Source: Oscillospiraceae bacterium
GTDB taxonomy: Bacteria; Bacillota_A; Clostridia; Oscillospirales; Oscillospiraceae
Length of the DNA: 64,000 nucleotides
NCBI GenBank assembly: GCA_021771675.1
Contig: JAETOP010000004.1
Span: 76,928 to 140,927, forward strand
Direction: 5' to 3'
The stretch's first letter is position 1; each line of letters begins with the position of its first letter. A program made the position numbers and the translations under genes. Shown here piece after piece: positions 35,474 through 44,937 of this stretch. The notes beneath the pieces are model-generated. The model saw nothing but the letters and a program-made list of their open reading frames with translations. It did not search any database and was not told the DNA's origin.

Positions 35474-37594
35474 TCAGCCCACCTTGTTTTCGTAGGTGAA
35501 GACGTCGCTGGCGGCTTCCATTTCAAAGTAGGCCTCCAGAATGTCCTCGGCCACAGGGGCCAGCCAGCTTCCGTGGGCCGCCTTCTCGCCGTAGATGGCC
35601 ACGGCGATTTCGGGGTCATTCTTGGGGGCGAAGCAGATGAAGGCAGCGTGGTCGGAGCCACCGGAGGAGTGCTGAGCGGTACCGGTCTTGGCGCAGACTT
35701 CCACGGGGAAGGTCTTGGGGTCTTCACGACCGCCAAAATACTTGTTGGCCGTACCGCTAATGTCGGTGATGACCTTCCGCATTCCGGTCATGTACATCTC
35801 ATAGGTGTCATAGGAGATGTCCATTTTGCTCACAATCTCCGGCTCATTCTGCTTGATGAGGGTCCGATAGTCGGAGGAGGCCACCCGGTTCAGGAAGGTG
35901 GCCCGATAGCGGGTGCCCCGGTTGGCCAGGGTACAGGCGTAGACACACAGCTGAAGGGGGGAGTATCGATTTTCGGACTGGCCGATGGCGGCGAGAACAC
36001 GGTCACCGGCGTTCCACACGGCGTCGGGGCCTGTGTAGGAGGCGGCCTTACTGGTGGGATTGGCCCGCCAGCCGATGCTCTCGGTCAGCTCGATGCCGGT
36101 GGGCTCGCCCAGGCCGAAGCCCTTGGCGGCTTCGTCCATCATCTCCCAGGTCATTCGGTAGCCCAGCTCGTAGAAGAAGTAGTTGCAGGAGACCTTCAAA
36201 GCGTCGGTGGCGTCGATGGTGCCGTGGGTGGCCTGAACGGAGGAGTAGAGCAGGCATTTGGGGCTGAAGCCTTCCAGCGTTGTAAACGCGCCCTTGTCCT
36301 GAATGGTTTCCATATAGTCCAGGATTCGCTCGCCCTTGGAGTTGACGTTCTGCATGGCCGCCACCAGGGTGCACATTTTGAAGGTGGAGCCGGGGGCGTA
36401 GTTGGCACCGAAGGCCCGGTTGAAGAAGGGCTTCAGCTCGTCCTCCATGATGGCGTTCCAGACCTCCGGCTTGGAGATGTTGGCCAGATCATAGGTGGGG
36501 TAGCTGGCACAGGCCAGAATTTCGCCGGTTTTCACCTTCATGACGATGACGGCGGCGCCCTGGGCGTCCAGGCCGGTGCTCTCGCCCTCGGAGGTGTTGA
36601 TCTCCGGGTCGGTGAGATTGTGCATGACCTCGGCCAGGGAATCCTCGGCGATTTTTTGCAGGGTGATGTCGATGGTGGTTTCCACGTTGTTTCCGGCGAT
36701 GGGCTCCTTCCCCTCCAGATATTTCTGGCTGACAATGGCGCCGTCTTTGGAAACCACGTCCAACCGGCTGCCGTCGATGCCGTGGAGGTACTCTTCGAAG
36801 GCCTCCTCGAAGCCGGACTGGCCGATGTAGGCGTCCATGGAGTAGCCCTGCTCCTCGTATTTTTTCCAGTCGGCGTCGTCCATGCCGCCCATATAACCCA
36901 GAATGTGGGCCGCATAGGTGGTGTGATATTCCCGGACGGTGGAGGATTCCACCATCAATCCCGGGGTGTTCAGCTCCAGGATGGCGGACAGGTTCTCGTT
37001 GGAAACGTCCTCGATGAACACATAGTTGGGCAGGTTGGTCACGCCCCGCAGGTCAAATTCGTAGCGCAGGCCAATGACGCCCCGGGCCTCTTCGTCCGTC
37101 CATTCCTCGGGCAGATCATAGCGCTCCCGCATCCGCTCCACCAGCAGCGGGGCGGTGATGTCCGGGTCCAGGCCCCAGTCCACCATGAAGCTTTGATAGT
37201 AACGCTGCCAGGAGGCGTTGTAGCTGTCCAGGGTGTACTGGAAGGGCTGGGTGGCGGTGATGGGGAAGTGGTCGTTGTGGGTGACACCCAGCTCCGCACA
37301 TTTTTTCAAAAGATTATAAAGGTATTGGTTACGATCGTCAGCGGACTTGATGACATAATGGTTGAACACCAGGTCATAGCTGGCCCGATTGCCCACCAGG
37401 ACGTTGCCGTTCCGATCCAGAATGTCTCCCCGAGCGGCGCGGACGGTGGTGATGGTGGAATAGGTGGTTGCGTTGTCGGTATTACCCTTCGTCTCAATGA
37501 TCTGCAGGGAGAACAGCTTTGTGGCGAACAGGAACAGCACAAAGCCAAAAATACCCAGCAGAACAGAGGACCGAAATCGGGTCATTCTTTCCAT
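35474..37594 (-). CDS. mrdA: Penicillin-binding protein 2 (elongation transpeptidase)
   Basis: 706 aa. An N-terminal membrane anchor (VLLGIFGFVLFLFATKLFSLQI) precedes the dimerisation domain (ARGDILDRNGNVL) and the transpeptidase. Active-site motifs are S403-TFK (APGSTFKM), SCN, and KTGTAQ. It cross-links peptidoglycan on the side wall with RodA and MreCD. Its start overlaps the mreD stop by 13 bases; gene order mreC-mreD-mrdA is classic. Confidence 0.94.
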   Translation of the reverse strand: MERMTRFRSSVLLGIFGFVLFLFATKLFSLQIIETKGNTDNATTYSTITTVRAARGDILDRNGNVLVGNRASYDLVFNHYVIKSADDRNQYLYNLLKKCAELGVTHNDHFPITATQPFQYTLDSYNASWQRYYQSFMVDWGLDPDITAPLLVERMRERYDLPEEWTDEEARGVIGLRYEFDLRGVTNLPNYVFIEDVSNENLSAILELNTPGLMVESSTVREYHTTYAAHILGYMGGMDDADWKKYEEQGYSMDAYIGQSGFEEAFEEYLHGIDGSRLDVVSKDGAIVSQKYLEGKEPIAGNNVETTIDITLQKIAEDSLAEVMHNLTDPEINTSEGESTGLDAQGAAVIVMKVKTGEILACASYPTYDLANISKPEVWNAIMEDELKPFFNRAFGANYAPGSTFKMCTLVAAMQNVNSKGERILDYMETIQDKGAFTTLEGFSPKCLLYSSVQATHGTIDATDALKVSCNYFFYELGYRMTWEMMDEAAKGFGLGEPTGIELTESIGWRANPTSKAASYTGPDAVWNAGDRVLAAIGQSENRYSPLQLCVYACTLANRGTRYRATFLNRVASSDYRTLIKQNEPEIVSKMDISYDTYEMYMTGMRKVITDISGTANKYFGGREDPKTFPVEVCAKTGTAQHSSGGSDHAAFICFAPKNDPEIAVAIYGEKAAHGSWLAPVAEDILEAYFEMEAASDVFTYENKVG

Positions 37595-38244
37595 GTATAG
37601 CCTCCAATTTGACCAATGCGATAGATGCAGTAATAAAGGGGAATCATCGCCGCCACGGTAAGCACGCCGGTGAGCAGGAATCGGGGCAGCCGATACCAGA
37701 CGGTGAGTCCCAGAAACAGGCCCACGAGATAAAGAGAAAACTCATAGGCTATGGCTGCCAGCCCGGCGCAGAGCACGATGGAACTGCGGCTGCGGTTCCA
37801 CACCACCTGGCGAAACACTGTGGCGGCCAGGCCAAGAACCGTCAGCAGCCCTACGCTGTAAGGGCCGGGGGCCGAGCCGGAGAAATAATAGATGATGGAT
37901 GCGATCAGGATGAACACGCTGCCAACCTCGCTGCCCTCCATAACGGTGATCAGCAGCATGGCAGACACAGCTAGGTCGGTGGTGGAGCCGAAGATGGTGA
38001 CCCGGCTCATCATGGTATCCTGAATCACCAGGCACAGCACACACACCCCGACGTAGCACAGCCAGCGCAGGGTTTGCAGCCATTGCAGGTGGGTAAAGCG
38101 CAGGGGCTTCAGGGGATTGACCCGGGGGCCATCGGGCTTGAACTCGGAAACCAGGGTACGGCGGACCCGTTTGGTTTTCTGCTTTTTTGGGGGAAGGCGG
38201 CGTTTCCGGGGTGCAGCCCGGCGTGGTTTGCGATCATTTGCCAT
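37582..38244 (-). CDS. mreD: Rod shape-determining protein MreD with basic N-terminal extension
   Basis: 220 aa. The membrane part (about residues 60-215, five helices) fits MreD. It is preceded by about 50 residues rich in Lys/Arg (RKPRRAAPRKRRLPPKKQKTKRVRR), unusual for the family and likely cytosolic. It partners MreC and PBP2. Overlaps mrdA by 13 bases and starts nine bases after the mreC stop. Confidence 0.88.
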   Translation of the reverse strand: MANDRKPRRAAPRKRRLPPKKQKTKRVRRTLVSEFKPDGPRVNPLKPLRFTHLQWLQTLRWLCYVGVCVLCLVIQDTMMSRVTIFGSTTDLAVSAMLLITVMEGSEVGSVFILIASIIYYFSGSAPGPYSVGLLTVLGLAATVFRQVVWNRSRSSIVLCAGLAAIAYEFSLYLVGLFLGLTVWYRLPRFLLTGVLTVAAMIPLYYCIYRIGQIGGYTWKE

Positions 38245-38253
38245 GGATAAGCC

Positions 38254-39084
38254 TCATTCCGTGTGGAAATTTGTCAGGATGAAAATCTGCTCCAGGGAGC
38301 TGATTTCCGCAGCAGGCTCCAAAACGGCGTATTTTGCCACGCCGGTTTCCTTGAAGCCTGCATCCACCACGTAGCCCAGAATCAGACCCCTGGGGTACAC
38401 GGTGGAGCCGGAGGTGACCACCTGGTCGTTGTTGCGGATGATGGAGGAAGAGGGCAGGTAGTCCATTTGCAGGTATTTTTCGTTTCCGTCGATATAGCCG
38501 CCGCTGACCATGCCGTTATAACCGGAGGTGGCGATGGTGGCGGAAATTTCCAATGTGGAGTCCAGCACTGTTTTGACCACGGCGAAATTGGTTCCCACCT
38601 GAGTGACCAGGCCCACCACTTCGCCGTTTTCGGTAATGGCCACCATGTTGGGCTCAATGCCCACGTTACTGCCCCGGTTGATGGTGAAGGTGTTGGACCA
38701 GTCGGTGGAGCTCCATCCGATAATGTAGGCGTCGGCCAGGTCGTAGCTCTCACGAATCTCCGTCAGCCCAATGGTTTTGCGCAGACGGGCGTTTTCACGG
38801 ATGGTGGCGTCGGACTGACGGGCTGTGTCCATCATCTGGGCAATGCTGGCCTTCAGAGCCTCGTTTTCCGCTTCCAGGGCCTCGTAGCGGAACATATAGC
38901 TGTAGTACCGTTCGGCGGTTTTGGTCAGAGCCGTGCCCGCCGCCCGGAAGGGAGCCAGGATGCCCTGAATCGCCAGCTCGGGGATGCTCCGGTTGGTCAG
39001 GCCCGACATCACGGAGAGCACGGCAGTAATCAACACCGCCAGGATTACAATGATTTTCAGCTTTGTATTAAAGAGATTCCTCAT
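38254..39084 (-). CDS. mreC: Rod shape-determining protein MreC
   Basis: 276 aa. A single N-terminal membrane helix (KIIVILAVLITAVLSVMSGL), a coiled coil (YEALEAENEALKASIAQMM) and two beta-barrel domains (WSSTDWSNTFTINRGSNVGIEPNMVAI; DQVVTSGSTVYPRGLILGYV). It links the cell-wall synthases to MreB. No mreB is in the window. The start overlaps the maf end by 17 bases. Confidence 0.93.
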   Translation of the reverse strand: MRNLFNTKLKIIVILAVLITAVLSVMSGLTNRSIPELAIQGILAPFRAAGTALTKTAERYYSYMFRYEALEAENEALKASIAQMMDTARQSDATIRENARLRKTIGLTEIRESYDLADAYIIGWSSTDWSNTFTINRGSNVGIEPNMVAITENGEVVGLVTQVGTNFAVVKTVLDSTLEISATIATSGYNGMVSGGYIDGNEKYLQMDYLPSSSIIRNNDQVVTSGSTVYPRGLILGYVVDAGFKETGVAKYAVLEPAAEISSLEQIFILTNFHTE

Positions 39085-39652
39085 CTTGTCCCTCCTGGTC
39101 TATGATCGGCCCCAGCACTGTGCCCAGATGGCAGACAGGGAGCCCCATGACGTTGTAATAGTCTCCCTGGATGCCGGGGCAGAACAGGGCGGCGCCCCCC
39201 TGGATGCCGTAGGCCCCGGCCTTGTCCATGGGCTCGCCGGAGTCCACATACCGCTGAATTTCCTCGTCGGACAGGGGACGGAAGGTCAGGGCGGTTACCT
39301 CAGTGAAGGTCTCCTGCCCCCCCTCCCACAAAACGGTGCAGCCGGTCATCACCTGGTGCTCCCGGCCGGAGAGCAGCCGGAGCATGGAAACCGCTTCCTC
39401 CCGGCTGTGGGGCTTACCCAGAATCTTTCCCTGGCAGACCACGATGGTATCTGCCGCAACCACCACATCCTCCGGCCCACGCTCCACGGCCATGGCCTTG
39501 CGGCGGCTGACCTGGGCCACTTCGTGGGCGGGGGACTGGGTGGGGTCCATGGTCTCGTCGATGTCCGCCGCCCGGACGACAAAGGGAATCCCAAACAGGC
39601 CCAGCAGTTCCCTGCGCCGGGGAGAGCCGGAGGCCAATATCAATTGCTTCAT
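39068..39652 (-). CDS. maf: Maf-like nucleotide pyrophosphatase
   Basis: 194 aa. LASGSPRRRELL at the start, DIDETMDPTQSP and the AADTIVVCQGKILGKP block with its catalytic Asp identify a Maf house-cleaning pyrophosphatase (dTTP/UTP type probable). It is commonly beside mreBCD. Overlaps both neighbours. Confidence 0.93.
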   Translation of the reverse strand: MKQLILASGSPRRRELLGLFGIPFVVRAADIDETMDPTQSPAHEVAQVSRRKAMAVERGPEDVVVAADTIVVCQGKILGKPHSREEAVSMLRLLSGREHQVMTGCTVLWEGGQETFTEVTALTFRPLSDEEIQRYVDSGEPMDKAGAYGIQGGAALFCPGIQGDYYNVMGLPVCHLGTVLGPIIDQEGQDEESL

Positions 39653-41733
39653 GATTCCAATCCTCTCAAATACAGTCCCCGGGTGCAGAAGCCGGGGTCA
39701 AAGGCTGTGGGGGTGACGTACTCACCAATGATCCGATCTACCTCCCGGCTGTTTTCCGTGGTGAAGTACAGCCGGATGGCCCACAGGCCCAGCCGGGCCA
39801 AGTCCTGCTGGCGGTCCAACCAGCTCAGCTTCTTGCCATTGAGCAGGACGCTGCGGCAGGTGTTTCCGTCCCGGATGATGGGGAACTCCGCACCGGTGCG
39901 GTCGGTGAGCTTGACGGGCACAGCTCCGCAGGTGCATTCGCCGGTGCGGCTGCGGATCAGGCAGTGCTCTGTGAGCATCAGCGGCAGCCGGCCATAGGCA
40001 AAAATCTCCGTGGGCACGGCCTTGCTGATGTCCCGAATCTGGGGCAGGGTCAGCTCAAAGCTCAGGCAGGCGGAGGCAAAATCCATCTTCTGCAAATAAT
40101 TCATGGCAGCGGAGTTGAATACATTCAGGCCAAAGTCACCGTGGAGTCGGAGACCGGCCTCCCGGGCGGGAATCACCAGACCATAATTGCCCACCAGTAC
40201 GTCCTTGATGCCCAGATTCCGCACCTGCTCCATGTCAGCTCTCAGCTTGGGCAGTTCTCCGTCATGGACGATTCTGGGCAGCACGGCGGCCACCCGGCCC
40301 CGCTGTGCCAGAGCCTGGCACAGGGCTGGGTCCTGGATGAGCAGATGGATTGGGACATAGAGCATGGCAGTCTCCGTGTTTACCAGGGTAGGGGTGAGCT
40401 GTTCCCGGGTAGTGACCTGGATGGTCAGGCCGGGGAGCTTGTTGTTGCCCTTGTAATTGGGGACGCTTTTGGGAGGGCGGACGGTGCGCTGAACCTGTCT
40501 GCCCCGGATGGCAGTGAGCCGGTTTAAGAGCTCCCGGCGCATGGCGTTGACGGCGGAGGCGGGGACGGTGAGGCCTGGGTCAATGTGGGTGCGGATTTCG
40601 GTGCAGCGGTAGGGGGTGCCACCGGTTTTGGAAAGCCATCCGCTGAGCACCTGGCCGGACAGGGGAACGCTGTGAGCCAGCTCCGGCCTGGGGCCGTTCA
40701 CCGAGCACACCCGCCCCTCCGGATCTGTGACAGTGAGGGTGCAGCCATCCACGGTGACGACGCAGCGGAACTGAATATCCACCAGGGAAGTCTCTCCGGA
40801 TTCGTAGGACTGCCGGGCCAGCTGCAGCCACTGGGGATCGTCCCGGGTGTCGGTGCGGGTACCGAACATTTTCTGGTTCACCCGGCCGGTATAGTAGCCG
40901 TTGGTGAAGCCCTGGCGGTTGAAGGAGGTGTAAAGCTGCTCCATCATCTGCTCGGTTACCTGGCCTTCGTCGATGGCCTTGCGGTAGACTCCGGTGACGG
41001 TGGCCACATATTCAGGCCGCTTCATCCGTCCCTCCAGCTTCAGGGAGGTCACGCCCATGGCCTCCAATTCCTTCACATAGTGTACCAGGCAGTTGTCCTT
41101 CAGGCTCAGGGGGTATTTGCTCTCCCAGCGGCCGTAGCCGTAGCTCTGGCGGCAGGGCTGGGCACAGCGGCCCCGGTTCCCGGAGCGGCCGCCGATCATG
41201 GAGGAGAGGTAGCACTGGCCGGAATAGCACATGCACAGAGCGCCATGGACGAATACCTCAATTTCAATGGGGGAGGCAGCGCAGATATAGCGGATCTCCT
41301 CCCGGGTCAGCTCCCGGCTCAGCACCACCCGCTTCATACCCAGGGCGGCGCATAGCTGCACCCCGGACAGGGAGTGGATGGTCATCTGGGTGGAGCCGTG
41401 AACCGGCACCTCCGGGGCAATCTGGCGGCAAAGTTGAGCCACTCCCAGATCCTGGACGATGAAGGCGTCCACCCCGGCCTCGGCGGTTTGGCGAATGAGG
41501 GTGGAGACGGCCTTAAATTCCCGGTCGGTGACCAGGGTGTTCAGTGTCAGGTGGACGTCTACGCCCCGGACGTGGCAGTATTTCAGTGCCTCTCCCAGGG
41601 TTTCCAGGGTAAAGTTTTTGGCGCCCTGACGGGCATTAAAGGTGCCGATGCCCAGATATACGGCATTGGCGCCGTTCTGAACGGCAGCACGCAGGGCCTC
41701 CATGGACCCGGCGGGGGATAGTAGTTCCAACAT
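39649..41733 (-). CDS. U32 family peptidase / rRNA-modification protein (DUF3656 type)
   Basis: About 694 aa. Start ATG 41733 is preferred because GGAG lies nine bases before it; ATG 41748 is also in frame but lacks a ribosome site. It starts LELLSPAGSMEALRAAV and has the Cys-rich U32 signature MCYSGQCYLSSMIGGRSGNRGRCAQPCR (read in parts: CYSGQC, GNRGRCAQPCR). A DUF3656-like region follows. Members such as E. coli RlhA hydroxylate 23S rRNA C2501; others are collagenase-like. Cysteines suggest an iron-sulfur cluster. Stop overlaps maf by four bases. Confidence 0.88.
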   Translation of the reverse strand: MLELLSPAGSMEALRAAVQNGANAVYLGIGTFNARQGAKNFTLETLGEALKYCHVRGVDVHLTLNTLVTDREFKAVSTLIRQTAEAGVDAFIVQDLGVAQLCRQIAPEVPVHGSTQMTIHSLSGVQLCAALGMKRVVLSRELTREEIRYICAASPIEIEVFVHGALCMCYSGQCYLSSMIGGRSGNRGRCAQPCRQSYGYGRWESKYPLSLKDNCLVHYVKELEAMGVTSLKLEGRMKRPEYVATVTGVYRKAIDEGQVTEQMMEQLYTSFNRQGFTNGYYTGRVNQKMFGTRTDTRDDPQWLQLARQSYESGETSLVDIQFRCVVTVDGCTLTVTDPEGRVCSVNGPRPELAHSVPLSGQVLSGWLSKTGGTPYRCTEIRTHIDPGLTVPASAVNAMRRELLNRLTAIRGRQVQRTVRPPKSVPNYKGNNKLPGLTIQVTTREQLTPTLVNTETAMLYVPIHLLIQDPALCQALAQRGRVAAVLPRIVHDGELPKLRADMEQVRNLGIKDVLVGNYGLVIPAREAGLRLHGDFGLNVFNSAAMNYLQKMDFASACLSFELTLPQIRDISKAVPTEIFAYGRLPLMLTEHCLIRSRTGECTCGAVPVKLTDRTGAEFPIIRDGNTCRSVLLNGKKLSWLDRQQDLARLGLWAIRLYFTTENSREVDRIIGEYVTPTAFDPGFCTRGLYLRGLES

Positions 41734-41765
41734 ATGTTTTTTCTCCATACGGTATACTTAAATGC

Positions 41766-41794
41766 ATTATAGCACAGCCAGAGCCGCTTTTCCA
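41766..41794 (-). promoter_or_regulatory. Promoter of the U32-maf-mreCD-mrdA operon
   Basis: On the minus strand TGGAAA, 17-base spacer, TATAAT (41771-41766), about 33 bases before the chosen start. Confidence 0.6.
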
Positions 41795-42026
41795 GCCTTT
41801 CCTTGGACTTTCATGAAAATTTAATGAATATACCACATTTTCCCCTTTGGGATCTGGGGGATTCTTGTGCGGTTTCCGGCCGCAGGCGCAGATATAAAGA
41901 TAGCTGAGAATTAGGGAATGAAAATTGTAATTTGAAGCGCAGGGCGCTTACCCCAATGCAGCACGGGGATGCTCTGCGGCCGTGAACCCTGAACTCCGCC
42001 CGATAAAGCTTTTGCTGCAAAAGGAG
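41795..42026. repeat. Non-coding spacer with interspersed 34-bp sequence, copy 2
   Basis: No gene seen. Positions 41927-41960 (ATTGTAATTTGAAGCGCAGG...) are nearly the reverse complement of 7271-7305. Confidence 0.55.
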
Positions 42027-42048
42027 TCCCCCGGCGTAAGCCGGGGGA
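42027..42048 (-). terminator. Terminator after the cupin gene
   Basis: TCCCCCGGC-gtaa-GCCGGGGGA, eight bases after the cupin stop; followed on the minus strand by CTCCTTTTGC. Confidence 0.7.
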
Positions 42049-42056
42049 AACTCAGC

Positions 42057-42398
42057 TTATTTCAGGAAGTCCTCCCGCATGGGGGTGAAAATATCCAGCA
42101 GGATTCCCGCCTTGGTGCACAAACAGCCGTGAACCACGCCATCGGTTTTCAGCAGGGTATCCCCCGGGTGGACGGTATGGGTCTGGCCGTCAATGGTGAA
42201 GGAGAACTCCCCAGAGACCACATAGGTAATCTGGGTGTGGGGGTGGCTATGGAGCTTGCCCACGGCTCCCTCCTGGAAGGTATTCTCCACGCACATCAGG
42301 CCGTCAGTATAAGCCAAAATTCGGCGGGTAACACCCTCGCCGCCGTCCTGGGGCAGAGAATCATCATGGTAGGCCCAACGCTGATTTTTTTCGATCAT
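42057..42398 (-). CDS. Single-domain cupin protein
   Basis: 113 aa. One cupin barrel with metal motif 1 GKLHSHPHTQITYVVSGEFSFTI (two His, one Gln/Tyr) and motif 2 VHPGDTLLKTDGVVHGCLC. Function (binding protein or small isomerase) unknown. Its start overlaps the MFS stop (ATGA), so both form one transcription unit. Confidence 0.85.
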   Translation of the reverse strand: MIEKNQRWAYHDDSLPQDGGEGVTRRILAYTDGLMCVENTFQEGAVGKLHSHPHTQITYVVSGEFSFTIDGQTHTVHPGDTLLKTDGVVHGCLCTKAGILLDIFTPMREDFLK

Positions 42399-43198
42399 TC
42401 CTTTTCCTCCTTCATGAATACACTGAACAAAATCGTGATGAGCAGCAGAACGGTGACGCAGACCACCACGCCCATTCCGGCGTGGATGCCGGCCTTTTCC
42501 GCCACCATGCCCACCAGGGCCGGGGTGATGATGCCGCCGAAGCTGCCAATGAGCACCATATTGCTTACGCCCAGGTCATTGCCCCGAATCTTCTCGGTGC
42601 CCAGGGCCAGGGCGGTGGTGTAGATCGTGGCCATAAACAGCCCCACGCCCATGATGCCGATGAAGATGGGCGCCTGGCTCCGGCTGAAGAACACCAGTAG
42701 GAAAAAGGCCGTCAGGCCGATTCCATCCGCCACCAGCAGGGTCTTCCTGGGCACACGGCCCACCAAATAAGCGCCGCCCATCCGTCCGATGAACATGACC
42801 ACCCACAATAGGCTGGTCATCAGCTGGGACACGCTGGCACTAAGGTAGCCGGAATCCTTGAAATAGGTCACCAGCCAGTTGCAGATGGCATACTCCACAG
42901 AGATGTAAAAAAACAGGATGGCGCTGCCCAGCCAGAAGCTTTTGCTCTTTAAAAAGCTCTTATCTACAGTTTTAATGGAACCGGTGATTTTTTCTGCGGG
43001 CAGGGCCATTTTGGCATAGACCACTACCTGGATTACGCAGAGAACCATAATTCCAATGGCCATGGCCCGCCAGCCGTTTTCATTTCGGGAGGTGCAGGCC
43101 ACCAGGGCCAGAGGGGACAGCACCGCTCCCACGGCGAAAGCCCCGTGGAGCAGGTTGTAGCCCACCGCCGCCCGATCGCCGGTGAGGGTGGACATCAT
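42395..43198 (-). pseudogene. MFS transporter, 5'-truncated
   Basis: 267 aa from the first ATG: about eight membrane helices, versus about 400 aa and twelve helices for the family. The frame stays open upstream (KLARGGNSNFSNTMMSTLTGDRAAVGYNLLHGAF, with NSNFSNTMMS typical of mid-N-domain) to a TAG at 43283-43285, so the first roughly 130 residues and the promoter are missing. The lost part abuts the metF terminator, as if a deletion had joined them. Probably non-functional, or a half transporter. Confidence 0.75.
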
Positions 43199-43343
43199 GG
43201 TATTGGAGAAATTGCTGTTCCCTCCCCGGGCCAGCTTTGGTCTCTGCTGACGAAAAAGCTTCCCAGGGAAAAATGCACGGTTCTATAACGCTCAAGATTA
43301 TTAAGCATTCTCCGACACCGGAGGCCGCCCCGTTTCAGGTATA

Positions 43344-43380
43344 CAAAAACGCTGCCGCAAGGATTTTCCTTGCGGCAGCG
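43344..43380 (-). terminator. Terminator of the rnfC2-metV-metF operon
   Basis: A 14-bp perfect stem (CGCTGCCGCAAGGA and its complement) begins eight bases after the metF stop; the minus strand then reads TTTTTG. Confidence 0.85.
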
Positions 43381-43387
43381 CTCCTTT

Positions 43388-44266
43388 TTACAGACCGGCC
43401 TGTTCCAGCAGGGCGGGAATCTTGGACTCCCAGCCCAGGGACATGATGTGCACGCCCTGGCAGTAGGGCTTGCACTCCCGGATGATCCGGGCGGCGATCT
43501 CCACGCCGGTGATACCGGCCTTGGTCTTCTCCTTATCGGCCTGGAGCTCGGCGATCAGCTCGTCGGGGATGTGGACACCGGCCACGTTGTTGTTCATGAA
43601 CTTGCACATACCGGCGGACTTGGGGATGATGATGCCCACCTGGACGGGCTTGCCAAACTGCTTGGCCTGCTCCATGAACTTGATGAACTTCTCCGGCTCA
43701 AACACAGCCTGGGTCTGGAAATACTGGGCGCCGGCTTTGACCTTGCGCTCCATCTTCACCAGCTGGGCATCCACGGAGTCGGAGCAGGGGGAGACAACAG
43801 CGCCCTTGGCAAACTTGGGGGGCTCGCCCACCAGGGCGTTTCCACCCAGGTCCACACCGGTTTCCAGCAGGGAGGCGGTGTGCAGCAGAGACACGGAATC
43901 CAGGTCGAACACGGGCTTGGCCTGGGGATGGTCGCCCAGCTTGGTGTGGTCGCCAGTCAGGCACAGGATGTTGTCAATGCCCAGCATGGCGGCGCTGAGC
44001 AGATCGGACTCCAAAGCAATGCGGTTCCGATCCCGGCAGGTCAGCTGGAAGATGGGGTTCAGGCCCGCATCCTTCAGCACCTTGCAGGTAGCCAGGGACC
44101 CCAGCCGCATCACGGAGGACTGGTTGTCGGTGACGTTGACAAAGTGCACCTTGGTCAGGTGCTCCTTGGCCTCTTCCACCATGCCGTCAATATGAATTCC
44201 TTTGGGAGGGCCCACTTCGGCGGAAACCACAAACTCACCGTTATCGAACAGTTCAGTAATTCTCAT
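43388..44266 (-). CDS. metF: Methylene-tetrahydrofolate reductase, MetF subunit
   Basis: 292 aa TIM-barrel. It has VSAEVGPPKGIHIDGM (catalytic Glu), VNVTDNQSS, FQLTCRDRNRIALESDLLSA and LCLTGDHTKLGDHP, the FAD/folate-binding blocks of MTHFR. It reduces 5,10-methylene-THF to 5-methyl-THF. It lies downstream of metV and an RnfC-type gene, the arrangement of the acetogen MTHFR in which MetF works with MetV and RnfC2. Confidence 0.93.
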   Translation of the reverse strand: MRITELFDNGEFVVSAEVGPPKGIHIDGMVEEAKEHLTKVHFVNVTDNQSSVMRLGSLATCKVLKDAGLNPIFQLTCRDRNRIALESDLLSAAMLGIDNILCLTGDHTKLGDHPQAKPVFDLDSVSLLHTASLLETGVDLGGNALVGEPPKFAKGAVVSPCSDSVDAQLVKMERKVKAGAQYFQTQAVFEPEKFIKFMEQAKQFGKPVQVGIIIPKSAGMCKFMNNNVAGVHIPDELIAELQADKEKTKAGITGVEIAARIIRECKPYCQGVHIMSLGWESKIPALLEQAGL

Positions 44267-44286
44267 AATTTGATTCGCTCCTCAGT

Positions 44287-44922
44287 TTATTCAGATTCTT
44301 TGGCGGCCTTGGTGGCCTCGTCGGTGTTGAAGTCATGCAGCTGAACGGGGAAATCCAGCACCTCCAGGCGGCCCTGGGCCTTCAGGCGCTGGATGATCCG
44401 CTCCCAGCCGCACTCCATGTCGGGGCAGACCTCGCACTTGCCGTTCTTGGTGCCGCCGCAGGGGCCGTTGACCAGGCTCTTGGAGCAGGCGGTGATGGGG
44501 CAGATGCCGCCGGTGAGGTTCAGAAAGCAGGTTCCGCACTGGCCGCAGTCATATTCCAGAGGGGTCACGCCCTGGAAGCCGGGAAGCTCTACGGTGTCGC
44601 AGCAGGCGTAGACCGGTTTCTCCTCCAGCACCTGGGAGATGGTCTGCACGCCCACGCCGCAGGAGAACACCAGAACCGCATCCGCCTCGGCGATTTTCGC
44701 CATGGGAGCACGCAGGCGCAGGGCCAGCTCGTCGGGGTTGCACACATAGTCGGTGGTGAGAATCCCAACCACCTTCCCCTGCTCCGTCAGCTTCTTCTGG
44801 ATCGCCTTTGCCTCCTCCTCAGGGAAGCCGATTTCCTTGCAGCCATGGCAGTTGATGATGAAGACTTTGCCGTCAGCCAGGGAAGCAATGGTTTCTTCGG
44901 ATTTCAGTTTCGACATTAACAT
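44287..44922 (-). CDS. metV: MTHFR accessory subunit MetV
   Basis: 211 aa. Cys-rich: CHGCKE near the N-terminus, FSCGVGVQ, then a cluster-binding C-terminal part CGQCGTCFLNLTGGICPITACSK, CGGTKNGKCEVCPDMECGW. These are the MetV/MTHFR C-terminal domain residues that bind zinc or a 4Fe-4S cluster and contact MetF. Start could also be the ATG two codons downstream (44916). Twenty bases separate it from metF. Confidence 0.9.
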   Translation of the reverse strand: MLMSKLKSEETIASLADGKVFIINCHGCKEIGFPEEEAKAIQKKLTEQGKVVGILTTDYVCNPDELALRLRAPMAKIAEADAVLVFSCGVGVQTISQVLEEKPVYACCDTVELPGFQGVTPLEYDCGQCGTCFLNLTGGICPITACSKSLVNGPCGGTKNGKCEVCPDMECGWERIIQRLKAQGRLEVLDFPVQLHDFNTDEATKAAKESE

Positions 44923-44937
44923 ATATTTTCAGCCCCC

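Noticed and set aside
35381..37600. 739-codon open frame on the plus strand over the PBP2 gene
   Set aside because: Complement-frame artefact; the minus strand encodes all PBP2 motifs.
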